The notes under the pieces were generated by a model. That model was not told the DNA's origin, did no database searches, and worked only from the letters and a program-made list of their open reading frames with translations. From contig OZ248407.1 in the NCBI GenBank assembly GCA_965234325.1, positions 1,240,001 through 1,304,000 on the forward strand: 64,000 nucleotides of DNA, read 5' to 3'. The translations under genes and the position numbers were made by a program. This DNA is from Limnohabitans kasalickyi (GTDB lineage Bacteria; Pseudomonadota; Gammaproteobacteria; Burkholderiales; Burkholderiaceae_C). This document shows, piece after piece, positions 62,965-64,000 of this stretch; position 1 is the stretch's first letter; every line of letters begins with the position of its first letter.

Positions 62965-63695
62965 GCTTGCTTAGCGTTCGCCATCTCGACAAGCGCTTCG
63001 GTGGTCTGCATGCGGTAAAAGATGTCAGCCTAGAAGTTCAGCAGGGTGACATCTTGGGCATTTTGGGGCCCAACGGCGCAGGCAAAACGACGTTGTACAA
63101 CCTGCTGACTGGCTTCATCAAACCCGACAACGGCGAGGTGTTGCTTGATGGGCAGTCATTGCTCGGCATCCCCACCCACAAGGTGGTCGGCTTGGGCATT
63201 GCCCGCACCTTTCAGTTGTGCCGTCCTTTCGTCGGGTTGACGGTGCTTGAAAACGTCATGGTGGGCAGTCTGGGGCCACGCGTGCCAGATGTTGACCTCG
63301 AAAAACGCGCCTACAAATTGCTCGATCAAGTGGGGCTTGCGGGCAAAGAAAGCTCGCCCTCAGAGCTCCTGTCCTATGGCGACCAGCGGCGACTTGAGAT
63401 TGCCCGTGCGCTGGCCACAGAACCCCGTTTGCTGCTGTTGGACGAACCCTTCGCAGGACTGGGATCGGGTGAAATTGCGGCCTTGTCCACCTTGATTCGA
63501 GATCTGCACCGCCAACAAGGCTTGACCATCATGCTGATCGAACACAAGTTGCGCGAGTTCATGCAATTGGTGTCGCAGGTGGTTGCCATCGATTTCGGTC
63601 AAGTCATTGCCACGGGCGCACCGCAGGATATTGTCAAAAACCCGAAAGTGATCGAGGCCTACATCGGAAAACAGGATGCCGAATATGCTGCTTGA
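62961..63695 (+). CDS. livG: branched-chain-type ABC transporter ATPase LivG
   Basis: A 244-residue ATPase. Walker A is GPNGAGKTT, the signature region is LSYGDQRRLEIARAL, typical for LivG, Walker B is LLLLDEPFAGL and the switch is IEHKLRE. It is coupled to livM by a 4-base overlap, and its 3' end overlaps the next gene by 11 bases. Confidence 0.92.
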   Translation: MSLLSVRHLDKRFGGLHAVKDVSLEVQQGDILGILGPNGAGKTTLYNLLTGFIKPDNGEVLLDGQSLLGIPTHKVVGLGIARTFQLCRPFVGLTVLENVMVGSLGPRVPDVDLEKRAYKLLDQVGLAGKESSPSELLSYGDQRRLEIARALATEPRLLLLDEPFAGLGSGEIAALSTLIRDLHRQQGLTIMLIEHKLREFMQLVSQVVAIDFGQVIATGAPQDIVKNPKVIEAYIGKQDAEYAA

Positions 63696-64000
63696 CATTG
63701 AAAAAATGAGCGCCTCTTACGGCAAAGCCTTGGCCTTGGAAGAGGTCAGCCTGAACATCGCCCCCGGCGAGTTTGTGGCCGTGTTGGGCCCCAACGGTGC
63801 GGGCAAATCCACCCTGCTCAAATGCATTTCGCGCATGCTCGACGCCAGCGGCAAACTCGAGCTCGATGGGGTGTCAATGCACCCATTTGCAGCGCATCAG
63901 GTGGTCGGTCGGGGCATTTGTCATTGTCCGGAGGGCCGTCGTTTGTTCCCTGAATTGACGGTGCTCAAAAACCTGATGTTGGGGGCCTATTTGCGTGACG
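63685..64000 (+). CDS. livF: branched-chain-type ABC transporter ATPase LivF (partial, runs off the window)
   Basis: The first 105 codons of an ATPase gene. Walker A is GPNGAGKST, followed by CPEGRRLFPELTVLKNLMLGAYLRD, which is the LivF Q-loop region. The ATG at 63685 lies inside the end of livG; ATG at 63706 is an alternative. The Walker B and signature motifs lie beyond the window edge. It completes the five-gene transporter. Confidence 0.9.
   Translation, partial: MLLDIEKMSASYGKALALEEVSLNIAPGEFVAVLGPNGAGKSTLLKCISRMLDASGKLELDGVSMHPFAAHQVVGRGICHCPEGRRLFPELTVLKNLMLGAYLRD

Noticed and set aside
1..64000. tRNA, rRNA, CRISPR, transposon or phage genes
   Set aside because: I searched by eye for cloverleaf-like sequences, regular repeats, transposase motifs and integrases and saw none. 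A tRNA scan and a repeat finder would be needed to confirm this.

Overview
The window looks like chromosomal DNA of a betaproteobacterium of the order Burkholderiales, most likely a Comamonadaceae member of the Limnohabitans/Rhodoferax type. This is an inference from content. There are five separate Bug-family (TctC-like) periplasmic receptors, two branched-chain-type ABC transporters tied to catabolic genes, many CoA-, Rieske-, flavin- and 2-oxoglutarate-dependent enzymes, and a DUF2844/DUF3443 pair of the kind I recall from Burkholderiales. I see no rRNA, tRNA, CRISPR array, transposase, integrase or phage gene.

Layout. 0.1-5.2 kb is signalling: a large CHASE3/multi-PAS hybrid histidine kinase, then a receiver-PAS protein translationally coupled to a Crp/Fnr regulator. 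5.3-7.3 kb holds a Rieske oxygenase and a DTW-domain protein. 7.2-13.8 kb is a divergent catabolic locus: IclR regulator, Bug receptor and DUF1254/DUF1214 protein on the minus strand; acyl-CoA dehydrogenase, Bug receptor and CaiB-type CoA-transferase on the plus strand. A nested palindrome lies in the shared promoter. 13.9-21.7 kb has a YlqF-type GTPase, then a Tat-exported GMC dehydrogenase pair, a ribbon-helix-helix protein, two glyoxalase-fold proteins, a small cytochrome c, a prolyl-4-hydroxylase-like dioxygenase and a flavin monooxygenase.

21.9-30.1 kb is one minus-strand operon, livG-livF-receptor-livH-livM-acyl-CoA dehydrogenase-acyl-CoA ligase-TetR, with a TetR-type inverted repeat upstream. 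It reads as uptake, CoA activation and desaturation of an unknown carboxylic acid. 31.0-39.0 kb is another minus-strand catabolic operon: CMD protein, Bug, MFS, iron alcohol dehydrogenase, TauD-type dioxygenase, FAH hydrolase, Bug, FMN hydroxyacid oxidase. A smaller relative (Bug, TauD, CMD, FGE-like protein, with a divergent MFS gene) lies at 47.5-52.1 kb.

39.1-47.5 kb is clearly more AT-rich than its surroundings. It carries a LuxR-type response regulator and membrane hybrid kinase, a short ModE-like DNA-binding protein that appears truncated, and a set of exported proteins: a DUF3443 protein with two pepsin-like DTGS/DSGS motifs, a DUF2844 protein, two unknown exported proteins, and a 738-residue lipoprotein with an HEFGH metalloprotease motif. 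This is the part of the window least explained by known biology.

52.1-57.3 kb carries an unknown protein with features of a divergent Fe(II) dioxygenase and a tightly overlapping operon of SDR, flavin-containing monooxygenase, BASS-type symporter and epimerase. 57.5-64.0 kb has two exported hydrolases followed by a complete branched-chain-type ABC transporter whose last gene (livF) runs off the window. Functions are from motif reading; substrates are mostly not determinable from sequence alone.
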